From positions 41,406-101,934 of the forward strand of contig JH155322.1 of assembly GCA_000226015.1 (NCBI GenBank): a stretch of 60,529 nt of DNA, given 5' to 3'. The DNA comes from Mnemiopsis leidyi. Taxonomy: Eukaryota > Ctenophora > Tentaculata > Lobata > Bolinopsidae. A program made the translations under genes and the position numbers. The notes under the pieces were generated by a model. That model saw only the letters and a list, made by a program, of their open reading frames with translations, searched no databases and was not told the DNA's origin. Positions 24,501 to 33,277 of this stretch are shown here, piece by piece. Every line of letters begins with the position of its first letter. Positions within the stretch are counted from its first letter, which is position 1.

Positions 24501-24849
24501 TGAATGTTACCTGTTAACTATCTTTTAACTGTTAACTTTTCAAGAACAGCTTATTATGTAATGTAAATTTCACCAGGATATTCGTTCTACTTATGTTATA
24601 TTGCTTCGCTACGAACAAACAGGAATGTTATAGATAACAACAGCTATCAAAACAAAAACGAAGTTTAACAATGGTGGGTATAACAAAATGTACCTTGCTC
24701 AATCTGGCAATAATCTTGAGAATAATGTTGAAAATGAGGATGCAGACAGAACAACAACTTACCGTGTATCCGACGCCGTTGAAAGAGCAGCGCGCGACCG
24801 TGTTGTTGCCATTGTTAGCAGCCCCTGATAAAACCTGCTGAGAACGCAT
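18552..24849 (-). CDS. DMXL / rabconnectin-3 homologue, 5' part (exons 1-11)
   Basis: DMXL proteins are very large WD-repeat scaffolds that assemble and regulate the V-ATPase. Eleven exons join in phase: 24849-24763, 24466-24341, 23867-23805, 20914-20760, 20592-20489, 20101-20014, 19677-19553, 19430-19334, 19238-19115, 18946-18855 and 18674-18552, about 394 residues. Family landmarks I recognise, in order: the start M-R-S-Q-Q-V-L-S-G-A-A-N (family form M-H-L-H-Q-V-L-T-G-A-V-N), C-T-G-C-D-I-V-V-L, D-W-K-C-S-W, V-S-P-D-G-R-F-F-T-T, V-L-L-T-S-C-H-D-C-I-G-R-I-W, F-Q-W-F-N-N-K, and V-S-P-A-T-G-S-F-M-G-W. Together these cover roughly the first 540 residues of the vertebrate protein, so about 2,500 residues are not seen here. 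They may lie beyond, via exon 12 at 13549-13702. Intron 3 (20915-23804) hosts a receptor gene on the same strand. The exon 9 donor GAG|GTAGAA and exon 11 acceptor CTCAGAG are chosen by phase and are the least certain. Confidence 0.85.
21784..22821 (-). pseudogene. Class A-like GPCR with one internal TGA, nested in DMXL intron 3
   Basis: A single-exon receptor of 345 codons read from the ATG at 22821. Helix 1 region has L-F-G-D-T-L-I-L-V, helix 2 L-A-A-A-D-L, and helix 3 starts at a Cys (D-F-L-C-S-V). TGA at 22419-22417 falls between the end of the second inner loop (W-S-T-K-R) and helix 4, which continues in the same frame as H-I-I-C-L-A-V-W with the conserved Trp. Helix 6 has V-S-Y-L-P-D and helix 7 E-N-I-N-I-V-A-N-F-F-V-Y. 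The DRY position reads T-S-K, and NPxxY is A-N-F-F-V-Y, so activation motifs are weak. The coding pattern stays good on both sides of the stop, which implies a recent nonsense change (CGA to TGA would fit), an allele, or an assembly error. I tried GT-AG pairs around the stop and none kept both frame and helix 4. It shares the strand of its host gene. Confidence 0.8.
23321..23405. repeat. Copy of a GGGGGGT...AAGATGACCACGATTTT repeat
   Basis: The sequence GGGGGGTAAGATGATCACG and the following ATTTTCTGACCATTTGGC match 34773-34825 closely. It lies in DMXL intron 3. Confidence 0.6.
23461..23660 (-). repeat. tRNA-derived SINE, copy 1
   Basis: Read on the minus strand, a B box GGTTCGATTCT (near 23630-23639) is followed by a body shared with 38366-38635. 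Shared words are GGCATTTGCC, CTTCTTCGGT, AAAAGATCT and CTGTAAAAGCC. The A-box end is lost or diverged. It lies in DMXL intron 3. Confidence 0.75.
23890..24120. repeat. Palindromic GTACA-rich repeat
   Basis: Many copies of TGTACACA and ATTGTACA in both orientations within DMXL intron 2, able to fold on themselves. Open frames here reflect the repeat. Confidence 0.6.
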
Positions 24850-25632
24850 CTCTCTCGAAGGGAATCTACCTCAACATCTCTCAATTTTTTACTTGTTTCT
24901 ACAGAGTACGGAATTGTGACAAGGGGAATAAGATTGTTTTAAGTTCTTAGGTTGCTTGGATTTACAGGATGAGATAAATTAATTGGAAATATGGTTGAAG
25001 AAAATACTGATCATGAAATGATGGAATCATTAACTCAATCAGAAGTTGGTGAATCAGCAATACACAAAATATAGCAAATCGGTGAATTTTGTTAACGAAA
25101 AACCACGATAAACGCTAGGAATATAAAATAAGCAAATCAAATACTTCAACTTTTTTAAAGAAACTGCAGATGGCATCCTCTGTAAATTAGGCTTGCTTCA
25201 AAGAAAGTCACATGGCAAAGTCACTTCGTATTTACTATGTGGCATAACTAATCGTCACAGTTTACAATTTAAAATTAAAGAACTGTAAAAAGGAAACTTC
25301 CGTGTAATAACTTTAGACACTTAACTAGAAGTCAAGTCTAAAAAGTAGAGAGAAAGCTGGGTCTGACAAATATCGCATATTAATTGCTGCAGAAAGAAGA
25401 TAAAGTCGAGTTTGTTACGGTATAAAGATAAGTGGAATTTGACCAATAGATGTAAAATCATCCCCTGCCGCAAAATTACTGAGAACCAATCAAAACTTTT
25501 TTCAAAAATACACTTTTCTGGGTGTGACTACGGTAATAAATTAATTGAAAAGTTACAGTCTACAATCATTAATTAAGTTCCGTCGAGAGTCCAGGCAGAT
25601 CAAGTTCCTTTAAGGACCATGTGCAGCTGCTT

Positions 25633-27441
25633 TCAGCCCTGGGGGGCGGTCATCATCTGACTGAAGTCTTGCAGATCGGCCAGACTCACGGGCTTTACGT
25701 TGTACTCGTCACACACCTCCCACTGACATTGAATACCGATGTACAGGGCAGACAGATGAGCTGCTTCAGCTTCCGTTTTTACAAGCTCTAAAGCTTTCTT
25801 GAAGCATTCCAGGGCTTCCGGGTACATTTGTTTCTGGATGTAGATCATACCCAGATTTTCCAGAACAAAGTCACATTTAGGATCTTTATCGTGGGCCTCG
25901 TTAAGTAAGACTAGAGCTGCATCAAAGTTGTTTTCAGCCATCATCTTAAGAGTAGCCACATGGGCTTTATAGGTAACATTATCCGGTGACAGTCTCTGTG
26001 CCTCCTGGAACTTTTCCTCCGCAGCAGAAAACTGGCGCTGATCCTGCAGCACCTGTCCATAAAGCGCAAAAACGTCAGCTACATTGGCAAACTTTTCTTG
26101 CATCTTGCCCAAGTTCCTAAATACTTCATCCAGTAGACTTGGAGACATTGTCCGTGCCATCTGATACTGACCATACACCAACTGAGTCCAGGGCGCTGCA
26201 AATTCCTCGTCAAGCGATATGCACTTATTTAGATCCTTGATAGCCTGCTCCAATCCCTCAATACTGAGGTAGAACTGAGCACGGTGCAAGTAAGGGTCAG
26301 GATGATCTTCATCAAGTTGAACTGCTGTGTTGTAGTCCGCCAGGGCTCTGTTCTTGTCTCCCTTGGCTTGATACACCTCCCCTCGGTGTATGTGCGCTTG
26401 TACTTTCAGACGCATGTAACTCTTAGTATCCAGTATCACAGCATCAAAGTTCTGCAGGGCAGTCTGGTAGTCTGCCATCACCCAAGCAAATATACCTCTG
26501 AGAACTCTGAGTTGGTTCAGAAATTTGACGGGTTCCTCACCAATAGCATTGTCTAGCTTATCTGGAACTACATCGTACTCTTTCTGCTCAATATCAGAGA
26601 GGATCTGGATGTACAGTTTATCTCCCATGTTTTCGAGTGTTTCAGGTTTGGTTGTGGTGTGGAAGTCCCTCATGTGGATGTTGTCCAGGGCAGAGTTTAT
26701 GACAGTGTGAGACGGAAGCCTTGGTACCCGGGCTGCCATTAACTTCTTTGCTTTTTCATCACCGTAAGCTTTTAGAACCCGGTCACTTGTTGCCATGTAT
26801 CCGGATTTCATGGACTTTTCAGGCCCCTCGATAAGACAAACAGCGGTCCAATCCTTTATAGATGCCTCGTATTTGTTAAGCTTTTCATAGGCCGTTGCTC
26901 TACGCTGGATAGCTTTGATGTACTTCTGATTAAGGTCTAGAGCTTTACTGCAGTATTTGACTACCTCCTCGGGTTTCCCTAGCTTTTCAAAGGCAGCAGC
27001 CATATTCTGATAACAATGAGACTTTTCAACAGGGTTTTCATCAGGGTACAGTTCGATAGCTTGAAGATAGCAGTTTATAGCACCCTCAAAATCAGACTTT
27101 TTGAAGAAACCGTTCCCAGCAGCTTTCTTCTTGTCTGCCTCTTCCAGGGGAGTAAGTTCTGGTTCTTTGGGAGGTTCTGGGACCGTCTCTTCCTCGGGAG
27201 TAACAGGTTTGGGTGTATCTGCAGGGCCAGCAGGAGCGTCGCTCTCACCTGATGACATGTAGTAGAGAGCCCCGCCCAGTGCCAGAGCAGTTCCGGCCGC
27301 GGCGACACCCAAGACTATCTTTGTTTTTGTGTCGGTCAGATCTACATTGTACATCTTGCTCCCCACCATCTCAGCTGCCTTAAACCTAAAGATATTTAGT
27401 GGGTTGACTTTGTTTGTATGCCATGGTGGGATGGGTTTCAA
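25633..27441 (-). CDS. TOMM70: TOM70, mitochondrial outer-membrane import receptor
   Basis: TOM70 sits in the mitochondrial outer membrane and, through its TPR array, receives chaperone-bound precursors such as carrier proteins for the TOM pore. The open frame gives 602 residues, but I favour the second ATG at 27369 (578 residues). The sequence before it, AATATCTTTAG then GTTTAAGGCAG, looks like a 5' UTR splice acceptor. From that start, residues about 17-38 form the membrane anchor (K-I-V-L-G-V-A-A-A-G). An acidic Pro-rich linker follows, then TPRs beginning at A-A-G-N-G-F-F-K-K-S-D-F, with Y-Q-N-M-A-A-A-F-E-K-L-G, K-A-I-Q-R-R-A and later A-D-Y-N-T-A-V-Q-L. The C-terminal core L-A-K/V-K-T-E-A-E-A-A-H-L and a final Y-N-V-K-P match the family. 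Length is normal. There is no coding intron. It is divergent from the gene at 28255, with about 0.8 kb between. Confidence 0.93.
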   Translation of the reverse strand: MKPIPPWHTNKVNPLNIFRFKAAEMVGSKMYNVDLTDTKTKIVLGVAAAGTALALGGALYYMSSGESDAPAGPADTPKPVTPEEETVPEPPKEPELTPLEEADKKKAAGNGFFKKSDFEGAINCYLQAIELYPDENPVEKSHCYQNMAAAFEKLGKPEEVVKYCSKALDLNQKYIKAIQRRATAYEKLNKYEASIKDWTAVCLIEGPEKSMKSGYMATSDRVLKAYGDEKAKKLMAARVPRLPSHTVINSALDNIHMRDFHTTTKPETLENMGDKLYIQILSDIEQKEYDVVPDKLDNAIGEEPVKFLNQLRVLRGIFAWVMADYQTALQNFDAVILDTKSYMRLKVQAHIHRGEVYQAKGDKNRALADYNTAVQLDEDHPDPYLHRAQFYLSIEGLEQAIKDLNKCISLDEEFAAPWTQLVYGQYQMARTMSPSLLDEVFRNLGKMQEKFANVADVFALYGQVLQDQRQFSAAEEKFQEAQRLSPDNVTYKAHVATLKMMAENNFDAALVLLNEAHDKDPKCDFVLENLGMIYIQKQMYPEALECFKKALELVKTEAEAAHLSALYIGIQCQWEVCDEYNVKPVSLADLQDFSQMMTAPQG

Positions 27442-28254
27442 TACAATCGAAATTGTAATTTAGCAGTCGAATGGACCTAATTAATTAGATTGGAGCATCT
27501 GAACGCAAAATTTCTATGATAACAGTAAGATAACATAATCCAATCTCTTGAGTGAAATGACGGTGCCTAAAGTTACTGAGTTTGAGTTCGTAAATCATCA
27601 CGCAGTTGAGGCTATTAAACTTTTTGTCAGTACCAAACTTACTAAATATGCTCTTTCGTACAAAATGATATGTATTAAGTTTGTTCGAACTTGAAATTTT
27701 GCCAGTTGAAAGTGGTCGTGGTCAAAAGATTGAACCATTAACTAATATTAAGTTATGAGTCGTCATGAAAAAAACATACAGTGGAGCATGGACCCATAAC
27801 TTTATCCCATATTTCGCACTAGCACTACGATTTATGGTAAATGAGCTGACTGTTGAAGGCAAGCTCCACATCGATAAAGAATGTAAATTAGGTGGGATGA
27901 TTTCAGATTTAAGTAAAAATTATGGGTCTAGGCGAATAATTAGATGATTGCTGATAAAAAGTGATCAAATTATGATTTAAGACTTGAATTTCAAGGTTCC
28001 TTTATTTTGCACAGGTTCCTTATAAAATTTGGAAACACATCTTCTCGTCCTCAGTGCCTCTGATCCGTTGATATTAACCTTTGCTAGTTTTCATCACTTT
28101 AATTTTTAAGTGCTAACGTGATCCATGCGTTTTGAACAGCACTAGAGAAAGCCTTGCTAGTTTGTAAGAGTTTACCGTTATATGATTTAGAGTTCAAAAT
28201 TGTCCAAAAAGCTGACAAACTTTACACAGAAGTAGAAATCAGAGTAAAATAACG
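27442..28254. other. Spacer between divergent genes
   Basis: About 0.8 kb between TOM70 (-) and the secreted gene at 28255 (+); presumably holds both promoters. I see no clear TATA box or other motif I can name. Confidence 0.4.
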
Positions 28255-29543
28255 ATGAAAGTTTTGCTGTGTCTGGTCCTAGTTCTCGTGACCAGGGCGG
28301 AAAACTCTTCAACAGAAATAAAGTGTGAGGGAGTAATGGAGGAAGCTGGTCTGAGCAGGGGGTTTCCTATTAACGTAGCTCATCGTCTACACAGTCTGAC
28401 CCTAGAGGACCTCAGGTTTAAAATAGGGGCTGACAAAGTTTCAATAACATATTTTAGTCATTGGTGGTAAACCGTTGTATCGGCACTAACAAACTTAAAC
28501 CAATTCATCACAACCAATTCTACACAACAGAGAGGTATTTTTGAGGATGGGTCATAAATCATTTGTGACACAAGATAGCGTTGCTCGATATTGATTGGTA
28601 ATTGCTAACTTTTTATTGGTCAATCCCTTTCACATGAAACGAAAGATTTGTGACCCCTTCCCCAAAAATACTTTTTTTATCTACCAGGTACTATTTCGAT
28701 CCTGAAGCTCCCGAGGACAACACAATCCCTACAGTTAACTTCAACCTGACAAAGAACGCTCCGAGAGTTCTCCCTTATACTCCACTATTCGGTTTTGATA
28801 CTGACTTCGGAACGCAGGCTATGAAACATCTTGATCAGGTACTTAAGTCAGTTAAGTTTGATTTTATTAGTAGCTTATCCCTTTATATCTCAAATCTAAT
28901 TACGAATTTTTCAGACTTCTTGTACCCAGAAACACAACTCTTTGATCCTCTTTTTTCACTGACTATATTAAAATACAGAGTGCTTTTGACGACGATTCAT
29001 CATGCAGGTTCTCCGAAACATGGACAAGCCAAACTTTGGAATAAAAAACTACAGTGTGCTAGAGCAGATAGCCCACGTGACACACATGGCAGAACTTTGG
29101 AACAGTGCCAGGAAATACTACGAGATGTTGGAAGAGAAGGTCCCGTCAAAGGAGCTGTGTGGATGTGTTACCGACATGGACGAGAATGGGATAATGTCGG
29201 AGTTAGAACTTCTGGCTCTCAAGATTAAGTATCCCGGCCTTACTTCAGGTAGGACAGATTGTGCACATTCTGTAATTCTAACAGTTCCCTTTAACAGTTC
29301 CTGAACGAAGTGTGATAATCTGAATTCTGAACTATTGAGATATTATCTGAATACTGATTTAACACACCATGTATCATTGCTTGAATAAGATTCTATCAAA
29401 ACCCCAAACAACCGAATAACTTTCTACTTCTAGGACGGCCCGAAATACCACACGGACAACCGAAAGGAATAGCACCACATGAAGCAGCATATGATCTCAA
29501 TGCTGGAAGAAAAAGTGAGAGTGATTTACAACAAATAAATTAA
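28255..29543 (+). CDS. Secreted protein with an EF-hand-like loop, unknown family
   Basis: Four exons, 28255-28415, 28688-28838, 29008-29248 and 29434-29543, with phases 2, 0 and 1 that match at each junction and GT-AG borders, giving 220 residues. The start M-K-V-L-L-C-L-V-L-V-L-V is a signal peptide, probably cleaved near A-E-N-S. Exon 3 contains C-G-C-V-T followed by D-M-D-E-N-G-I-M-S-E-L-E, which fits the twelve-residue EF-hand loop (acidic 1 and 3, N5, G6, E12). The end is hydrophilic with P-H-G-Q-P-K-G. There is no KDEL-type retention signal. AATAAA at 29554-29559 lies just past the stop. I cannot name the family. The gene at 31009 also has an Asp/Asn-Gly motif, but the two are not clearly alignable. 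Confidence 0.75.
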
Positions 29544-30342
29544 CGCTTGAGAAAATAAACGTGAAACAGGAATTGCGCCCGCTTAGTTAGGTCTCAGGCG
29601 GACGCTGGATTTCCATCTCTCTTTTAGACTAGATACCGCTATGAAGTTGCAGCCATCGTAAACTTAATACTTTGATAAATGATGATATTCAATACGAATT
29701 TTTGTTAACTAGAAACCACAGTCCGCAATGAAGTAAGAGAAACAGCTAACTAAAAACTAAAGCGTTTTGAACGTTGAATCTAAATAGTTATCACACTACC
29801 AAGCGCTTGGATCACGAACGACAGTCCACGCTACAATTACAAAGACCAGGTGAAGCTGAAAGGTAGAAACGCATTCAGACTTAATGGCGGCAACTCCGCG
29901 TTTAGACACTAGAACTCTGCTGAGTGCTGCGCGTTCCTAAAACTCAGCATACCGTAAACGTGGGCGACACAGTGTTGCGGACGCAGTTACGTCCTTTCTT
30001 GTTGATTTATTTCCTGTTGTTGTAAATACGTTCGCGGTTTTCTCCAAGGGGTCATATCTTTTGTTCAATACATCGTTGTTAAATCGTTTTAAGGTGTTAA
30101 ATGTAAATTCGTTGAGTTTTTGCTACAACCATCAACAAGTACACAGATACCGATATCGTCGATTTTCCGCTATATTTTGCTAGCTATACCCGCAATCTTA
30201 AATCAATTCACATTTCCCCTGTCCTCACGTTATAACGTATTGAAATTTAATTATTCAAAAAAAGTGTTCACATTACGCGCCTATTCACCTTTTAATACCA
30301 TGATTTTGTGCACGTAGGAAGTAATTGCAGTCAGCAGTCAGT
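29544..30342. other. Non-coding spacer
   Basis: Contains the 3' UTR of the preceding gene. No other gene recognised. Confidence 0.4.
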
Positions 30343-30938
30343 GTAATGCGCGGCGCATCATTTATTTCATCTGTTACGTAATTTAAATTACTTTACGTAG
30401 GAGCAGGTGGGACACCGGACACGTCCATCTACCTACCTACCCACCCCACCCCCAAAATCCCGACCACTTTAAACCATCTACTTTACTTTTTGCCTTCGGC
30501 AAAAAGTATTAGAGATGGAAAAATGAATATGCATGAATNNNNNNNNNNNNNNNNNNNNNNNNNNNNNNNNNNNNNNNNNNNNNNNNNNNNNNNNNNNNNN
30601 NNNNNNNNNNNNNNNNNNNNNNNNNNNNNNNNNNNNNNNNNNNNNNNNNNNNNNNNNNNNNNNNNNNNNNNNNNNNNNNNNNNNNNNNNNNNNNNNNNNN
30701 NNNNNNNNNNNNNNNNNNNNNNNNNNNNNNNNNNNNNGCAGTCAGTGTAATGACGCGGCGCATCATTTATTTCATCTGTTACGTAATTTAAATTACTTTA
30801 CGTAGGAGCAGGTGGGACACCGGACACGTCCATCTACCTACCTACCCACCCCACCCCCAAAATCCGACCACTTTAAACCATCTACTTTACTTTTTTGCCT
30901 TCGGCAAAAAAGTATTAGAGATGGAAAAAATGAATATG
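30343..30938. repeat. Direct 200-bp duplication flanking an assembly gap
   Basis: 30331-30538 and 30738-30947 are nearly identical, from CAGTCAGTGTAATG to ATATGCATGAAT, and flank the 199-N gap at 30539-30737. Differences are small indels: TGCGCGG or TGACGCGG, ATCCCG or ATCCG, and T5, A5, A5 in the left copy against T6, A6, A6 in the right. Each copy carries a perfect hairpin with an 11- or 12-bp stem ending GCC-TTC-GGC. Confidence 0.85.
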
Positions 30939-31008
30939 CATGAATCATTTTTATTCTATATATTCTTCCCTATCTGATCAAATACGATTTTTGCAAACCG
31001 AATTTCAG

Positions 31009-32015
31009 ATCGAAAAGTCTCCAGACGCTCCAATAGACCTTTGCAAAATATTGGCGACAATGTTCGTGTTCAACCAGATTTGGGTCCTAGGATTAGACCT
31101 AATACTGGACACCCTAGTCCGATCCAAGAAGGTGGTTTACAACCCATTCGGCAATGTACGTGAAAAATTGGCATCGAATGCCGAAACAATCACCATTCAA
31201 ATCAGTCACGAACATTTTATTCATTGTGAAGATAAGCTAATTGAAATGCAAGACCGAGTTAATGCCACCTATTTTATTTTTTGCTTTGGATTTACATTGA
31301 AACAGCTACACCCACCCCCTATAAATAGCTTAATGTTTTCAGTACAGCAAGATGACAAACAAGCCTACGAGATTTCTTACAAACTAGCGTTTGGGAAGGA
31401 GATGGAATCTGTCAGATCAGCTGAATTTCAGAGACATCTTAGAAAGTTTGATTTTACAGGGGACGAAGATGATGTGCTTGTTAGGTAAGAATGATGTGAT
31501 ATTGTTAATACTTTAATAATATTATTTGAACTTTACCATTTTAAGATTGACAAATAAAATCTTCGAGTCACCAAACTTATATGTGGAAGGTGTATCAAGG
31601 TGCATCAAATAAAGCAAATCCAACAAACAGCTATATTGTCACCCAAAATGAAAACAGTTAAACAACTAATTGACAAAACCTCTTCAGGGCAGTTGAAGAA
31701 TTGCAGGACGGGGATCAGGGATTAGCTAAACACTTGGACGGCGAGGAGGGTTGGGAGTCTTGGAAAGAAGGTCAGTTCTGTGTTCGTTACAAATTCATTG
31801 ATCTGCACAGCCAAACTGTGCAGAATGATAGGCATCATAACCCTTTCAGCAGTTCCGACAATCTATTTTTGTTTACTGGCTGATTTGAGACTGCATCAGG
31901 GGTCAAAGAAACGTGAGTTAAATGTTGTGTTTACTCAGGATTCAAGCGAATGGATGATAACGGAAATTATGAATTTGCGATGTTCATCTACTGCAAACTA
32001 CATCACGAAGACTAG
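31009..32015 (+). CDS. Unknown protein with C-terminal EF-hand-like motif (5' end not seen)
   Basis: Three exons, 31009-31484, 31688-31770 and 31939-32015, agree in phase (2, then 1) with clean GT-AG borders. The upstream edge is taken from the acceptor GAATTTCAG before A-T-C; the open frame also extends to an ATG at 30940 with poorer sequence. The visible part has a hydrophobic segment (V-F-N-Q-I-W-V-L-G-L-D-L-I-L), a glycosylation-type N-A-T, and acidic turns F-T-G-D-E-D-D and D-G-E-E-G-W. It ends F-K-R-M-D-D-N-G-N-Y-E-F and then K-L-H-H-E-D. The D-D-N-G-N-Y-E stretch resembles a short EF-hand loop. Family not recognised. Its first exon may lie in or before the gap. Confidence 0.6.
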
Positions 32016-32363
32016 ATGAGACTCGGGACGCAAACATGGACACAGACAACAAAGATTAACACTAAAATTAACAATTATTCATTAGCCGTAGGAAAAAGTA
32101 ATCAGCATTAAAAATTTTTATAAACATATTTCAGTTTAATCATACAATCCAATCTCATTTCAATGAAAATAAATTATCATATATAACGTTTCTTTTTTTC
32201 TTGCAAAAATGTACAAATAAAAAGTGTGCATAATGTATGGATGAAAATGAACTCAATGATAATCCGTTCAGCGAAATAGTTCTGTTTGAATAAATCTCTT
32301 TAAAAGCCGCCTAATTTTGGAACACAACCCTTAAATGTGCTTAAATTGAAGGACTAAAAATGG
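32016..32363. other. Non-coding spacer between convergent genes
   Basis: AT-rich; likely contains the 3' UTR of the plus-strand gene and, beyond the transposon, that of the zinc-finger gene. Nothing else seen. Confidence 0.4.
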
Positions 32364-33277
32364 ATTTTCAACAGAGGCAACATTTAAGTGCGGTCAAAAA
32401 TCGCAAATTATGCGGTGCCGCACTTGCTCAAAAAGGCGAATTGTGCGGCAGAGTGCGGCGAAAATTGTAAAATTATGCGCCGAAATTGCGGCGAAATTTC
32501 CATAAAAGTGTGGTGATTGTGCGGCATTTAAAGCTAATTTTTTTACTAGGATTCAAGTTTGATTTTTGATTGGGGACCGAGTAACCCTCGGTCAATGTTT
32601 ACATCTATAATGTTTTTTATTACAGAATATATGTATATTAAAAATTTAAAAAAGGAAATGAATATATAAATCCCCTTGGGGCACTCTAAAACGGACGAAG
32701 TATCAACAGCTGGAGTTGGACGTTTTAGAAATCGGTCCATTCAAGCATAAAAACTCAAAGTGTAACGTGATATGACGATTGGATACTTAGTAAATGATGT
32801 GTATTGGCCAAGCTTCAGCTACTGACCAAAACTTCCAAAGTGACGAAAACGTCACAAGCCCAGGACGAAAACGTCCCAGATTCCGAGCAACAAGTACCAA
32901 AATGTCCTACATTCCGAGTAAGGCTTGCCAATTTCAAGGACGAAAACGTCCCACATTCCGATCAGCAAGGTACGAAAACGGCCCAGATTCCAATTGGCAA
33001 GGTACGAAAACGTCCCAAATTCCATTTAGCACGTGGAAACCACAATGTCCTAATTTTTGAGACGAAAAGATCCCATTTTCAAACCATGATGCAACAACAA
33101 ATATTTTGGTTTTTATGCGATCAAGTGCGATTTTTAGGAAAATATGCGAAAATATGCGGTGAAACCAAAAATATGCGGAATTATTCGGTTAATATAGAAT
33201 TGTGCGAAATTGTGCGGGGAACTGGAAATTGTGCGAAATCGCACTCACCGCACTTAAATGTTGCCTCTGATTTTCAA
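32364..33277. mobile_element. Non-autonomous hAT-type DNA transposon
   Basis: Perfect 22-bp inverted ends: left 32372-32393, beginning CAGAGGCAACATTTAAG; right 33248-33269, its exact reverse complement. They are flanked by the 8-bp direct repeat ATTTTCAA (32364-32371 and 33270-33277). An 8-bp target duplication and CAG-starting ends are the hAT signature. No transposase frame is present in the 898 bp. Both subterminal zones are dense in TGCGG/TGCGA words, the kind of repeated short site hAT transposases bind. Centrally, about six units of roughly 40 bp carry GACGAAAACGTC, itself a small hairpin. Confidence 0.93.

Noticed and set aside
30490-30805. Three ORFs spanning the second N gap
   Set aside because: They are almost wholly undetermined bases.
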